From Candidatus Agathobaculum intestinipullorum (lineage in GTDB: Bacteria > Bacillota > Clostridia > Oscillospirales > Butyricicoccaceae): a DNA stretch of 35,366 nucleotides. Shown one piece after another: positions 33,619 to 35,366 of the stretch. Numbering within the stretch: the first letter of the stretch is position 1; every line of letters starts with the position of its first letter. The position numbers and the translations under genes were made by a program. Location of the stretch: contig DWZQ01000018.1 of NCBI GenBank assembly GCA_019117485.1, positions 1-35,366 of the forward strand, written 5' to 3'. The notes beneath the pieces were generated by a model that saw nothing but the letters and a program-made list of their open reading frames with translations, was not told where the DNA came from and did no database searches.

Positions 33619-33786
33619 ATGGATGAAAAAACGAAATACTGTCCGCTGCTGACGGAAACAGGCAGCTTACACTTGCGGGAGTGCTTGAAAGAGCACTGTG
33701 CATGGTATGTGCGTTATTATACCGGAGAGAGGAACTGTGCGCTTAAAGATATTGCGACAAGTCTGACCGAACTGGGGCAGCGGTAA
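33619..33786 (+). CDS. Small cysteine-rich protein (CPL motif), copy 2
   Basis: This 55-residue protein has the pattern YCPLLTETG then RECLKEHCAWYVRYY and NCALKDIATSLTEL. The CPL opening, a middle C-x(4)-C(AWY) and a late C-A-L align with the preceding protein, so the two are probable divergent copies. GGGGGTGAT precedes ATG 33619. A single small knuckle binding zinc is plausible. The function is unknown. Confidence 0.7.
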   Translation: MDEKTKYCPLLTETGSLHLRECLKEHCAWYVRYYTGERNCALKDIATSLTELGQR

Positions 33787-33827
33787 CAAGGTAAACAAAA
33801 AACATAGAACAAGAAAGGAAGTCTAAA

Positions 33828-34382
33828 ATGAATTTTGTAAAGAATCTGAGAGAAACCACCATTGAATACATAAATAAACTTGCTGCTCAAAGTGCGCAGA
33901 TTGAAGCGCTCGATTGTGACCGTGACGATTACAAACAGAGCACTTATCTGGATAAGCGTCGTGATTTGGTAAAACAGCAAGAAGATATTCTGAATGAAGG
34001 ACGTTACAAGATTCTTGATGTTGTAAATGGGTATAAACAGGACCTGAGCGTTCGGTATTGTGCAAAAGGCGGCGACATTACTGATGACGCAAAGCTGTTT
34101 ACCGGCAATATACCGCTTGCGCAAGGCGATATCGAAGCGCTGGTGGACAAGTATACGGCGGTTGATAACATAACCATGCTGCGCATGATCTTCGACTATG
34201 CAAGCAACCACGATATCTACATTGACCGGGCATATTACACCGAAGAGATGCGTGCGCAGGCTGCGGATGTTCTGGGTGAAACAATGAGCGGCGCGCTCAC
34301 GAGCGATATGACCGGCGCATTTGTCCAGAACGATTCCTTCTTCTATCAAAGTATGGTCCCGCCTGCCTTGGCGGGTGAATAA
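33828..34382 (+). CDS. Helical protein of the element, unknown function
   Basis: I do not recognise this 184-residue protein. The first 70 residues look like a long charged helix (FVKNLRETTIEYINKLAAQS onward), followed by mixed helices (IEALVDKYTAVDNITMLRMI) and a short C-terminal tail. No signal, membrane segment or metal motif is visible. AAAGGAAG precedes ATG 33828. It is 41 bp after the cysteine-rich pair and ends just before a long noncoding stretch, so it is probably the last gene of the early operon. Confidence 0.7.
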   Translation: MNFVKNLRETTIEYINKLAAQSAQIEALDCDRDDYKQSTYLDKRRDLVKQQEDILNEGRYKILDVVNGYKQDLSVRYCAKGGDITDDAKLFTGNIPLAQGDIEALVDKYTAVDNITMLRMIFDYASNHDIYIDRAYYTEEMRAQAADVLGETMSGALTSDMTGAFVQNDSFFYQSMVPPALAGE

Positions 34383-34486
34383 CCCGTGTCTAGTATGGGA
34401 TAGAGGTTGTTTGCTGGGGGTATGCAAGTCCTGTGCTTTATGCACGAGATAAATTTAGGGGAGTCGTGAAATGCGACTGCTTTTCA

Positions 34487-34587
34487 CCTCTCCTCAGCAC
34501 AGCGGAGAGGTTGCTTGATGCTGTACATTTCAGCAAACACAGCGAAATAACCGTACAGGTAGATGATTTCGCAGTGTAGTGAAGCAA
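34487..34587 (+). ncRNA. Candidate structured RNA with possible pseudoknot
   Basis: Consecutive pairings: CCTCTCC/GGAGAGG (34487-34493 with 34504-34510); closing TTGCTT/AAGCAA (34511-34516 with 34582-34587); ACAC-a-GCGAAAT with ATTTCGC-a-GTGT (34537-34548 with 34566-34577), an 11-bp stem with one A-A mismatch; and CTGTAC (34521-34526) with GTACAG in that stem's loop (34553-34558), a pseudoknot. I do not recognise the class. Confidence 0.5.
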
Positions 34588-34607
34588 TACAAAACGCAGA
34601 CTGTTGG

Positions 34608-34631
34608 GGTACCGACAAAATGTCCGGTACC
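34608..34631 (+). promoter_or_regulatory. Hairpin with 10-bp stem
   Basis: GGTACCGACA (34608-34617) pairs with TGT-c-CGGTACC (34621-34631), leaving an AAA loop and one bulged C. No U-run follows. It is part of the structured leader. Confidence 0.5.
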
Positions 34632-34649
34632 TCTGTGCTGGAAAGCAAA

Positions 34650-34677
34650 AGCGGCAAGCCCTGCACGGCCTGCCGCT
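34650..34677 (+). terminator. Strong GC hairpin before the sigma-like gene (possible attenuator)
   Basis: AGCGGCA-a-GCC pairs with GGC-c-TGCCGCT around a short loop. The following TTGATTTTCT is only a weak U-run and starts after several bases. It could slow or stop polymerase before the sigma gene, or be purely structural. Confidence 0.4.
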
Positions 34678-34734
34678 CTCCCGCTTGATTTTCTCTGGTG
34701 AACTTATTCTACCACGAGCGGGAGGTTATGCGCA

Positions 34735-35366
34735 ATGACAAATGAAGATCTGGTCACGAAGGCCAAGACGGGCGATCGTGATGCACTGGCGCAGCTCTGG
34801 GAGCAAAACCGCGGCTTGCTGGCAACCTTGTTCGGTGAGCTTGCACGCAAGGCGGGCGCGAGAATGGCCGCTACGGGCGTGACATGGGCGGACGTGGAAC
34901 AATCCTTCTTTCTTGCGGTCGCACTCGCTGTACAGCTCTATGAGCCGGAACGGGGTGTGCTGTTCTCATCGTTTCTGCGTTATCCTGTGAAAGCGGTCTT
35001 TTTCGACTTGGTCGGATGGCGCACTGAGCATCAAAAGCGCGACCCGCTCGGGCAGTGTGCCAGTCTTGATGAACCGGTCAGCGGCGAGGACGGGAGCCAG
35101 ATACCACGCGGTGAGCTTGTTCCTGATCCAGCGGCCGGCCGGCAGTTTGAGGATGCAGAGGAGCGACTTTACACGGCGCAGCTGCATGCCGATCTAGAGG
35201 ACTGTATCAGCACGCTTGATGAGCACCGAGCGGCTGTGATCCGCGCCCGGTACTTTGAGAATAAGACATTATCCGAGATTGGGGAGCGGCTCGGTGTAAA
35301 TACCAGCCGTGCAGGACAGCTGGAGCGCGATGCAATGCGGAAGATGCGCAGCGGTCGAAATATACA
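34735..35366 (+). CDS. Sigma-70-like RNA polymerase factor of the element (3' truncated by window)
   Basis: The frame is open from ATG 34735 to the window end (210 residues, no stop). The first half has sigma region-2-like features (LVTKAKTGDRDALAQLWEQN, later YEPERGVLFSSFLRYPVKAV). The end has a clear region-4 helix-turn-helix (LSEIGERLGVNTSRAGQLER, about 179-198, followed by a basic MRKM). GGGAGG (34720-34725) precedes ATG 34735; an out-of-frame ATG at 34728 gives only a five-codon peptide. It follows the structured noncoding stretch. A late-gene or transfer-gene activator is the natural guess for this position. Confidence 0.8.
   Translation, partial: MTNEDLVTKAKTGDRDALAQLWEQNRGLLATLFGELARKAGARMAATGVTWADVEQSFFLAVALAVQLYEPERGVLFSSFLRYPVKAVFFDLVGWRTEHQKRDPLGQCASLDEPVSGEDGSQIPRGELVPDPAAGRQFEDAEERLYTAQLHADLEDCISTLDEHRAAVIRARYFENKTLSEIGERLGVNTSRAGQLERDAMRKMRSGRNI

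Larger units (their letters stand above)
34383..34734. other. Noncoding, highly structured stretch before the sigma-like gene
   Basis: No supported gene lies in these 350 bp. They hold a GTGC/GCAC hairpin near 34436-34446, the pairing set described at 34487-34587, a GGTACCG-ACA hairpin (34608-34631) with one bulge, and an AGCGGCA hairpin (34650-34677) with no U-run. This density of hairpins suggests an untranslated RNA or a long regulated leader of the sigma-like gene. Confidence 0.6.
28058..35366 (+). mobile_element. Temperate-phage/ICE-like element integrated at tRNA-Arg (right end outside window)
   Basis: A tyrosine integrase reads toward the 3' end of tRNA-Arg. Beyond it come a CI-like repressor, divergent operators, Cro- and excisionase-like genes, a primase-helicase, a repeat cluster, small orphan genes and a sigma-like gene. 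AT content is higher than in the host, especially across 29590-30160. No capsid, terminase, relaxase or conjugation gene is visible, so prophage, satellite and ICE remain possible. The other attachment site, a copy of the tRNA-Arg 3' end, should lie to the right of the window. Confidence 0.85.

Noticed and set aside
28058-35366. Anti-phage defence system inside the tRNA-Arg element
   Set aside because: None of the visible genes carries a toxin, nuclease, NTPase-effector or restriction motif beyond replication and regulation; the small unknown proteins are too bare to claim.

Overview
The window looks like a chromosomal segment of a GC-rich gut Firmicute of class Clostridia, most likely the Oscillospirales (Butyricicoccaceae/Ruminococcaceae type). 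This rests on the DUF4364, DUF3783 and CD1871A families, the sigma-A promoters, strong GGAGG ribosome sites, frequent TTG/GTG starts and the host gene set. No 16S gene is present, so the genus is inference.

Layout. (1) 1-4028 is the right end of a Tn1549/Tn4451-like integrative element: an ABC-2 permease fragment, a KTR zinc-ribbon protein, a sigma-like regulator, palindrome-rich noncoding DNA, a TnpW-like protein and a TnpX-type large serine recombinase. It stops about 17 bp from the 3' end of tRNA-Ala(GGC). (2) 4029-4350 is a leftward tRNA operon. A perfect-consensus promoter (TTGACA-17-TATAAT) is followed by two 47-48 nt truncated tRNA-like units in a 90-91 bp tandem array, then the intact tRNA-Ala. 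(3) 4737-28057 is host core DNA. It holds a LacI regulator with an esterase and a frameshifted acetyltransferase; a DUF4364-lrgA-lrgB operon; an acetyltransferase-radC-uvrB-MBL-uvrA repair block; a recJ-rel-HAD-tatD block; an orphan Sfp-type transferase; a tlpA-CD1871A-NapH redox operon; DUF3783, trxA, a TrxB-like reductase, D-amino-acid transaminase, queH and tRNA-Arg(CCG). (4) 28058 to the end is the left part of a second element, prophage- or ICE-like, integrated at tRNA-Arg.

The tRNA-Arg element is organised like a temperate module. A leftward repressor-integrase operon faces a rightward operon of a Cro-like protein, an excisionase-like protein, a wHTH protein and a 717-aa primase-polymerase/helicase fusion. 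Three operator-like repeats lie between the two. Immediately after the replication gene is a dense palindromic iteron cluster (33086-33174), the best origin candidate. Four small unknown genes follow, then a noncoding stretch with a candidate pseudoknotted RNA, then a sigma-70-like gene cut by the window end.

The items most worth a second look are the truncated tRNA-like array, the primase-helicase plus iteron replicon, the structured RNA before the sigma gene, and the integrase with an HTH domain inserted in its core-binding region. I saw no clear defence system, CRISPR array or rRNA. All family assignments come from reading motifs by eye; no database search was run.
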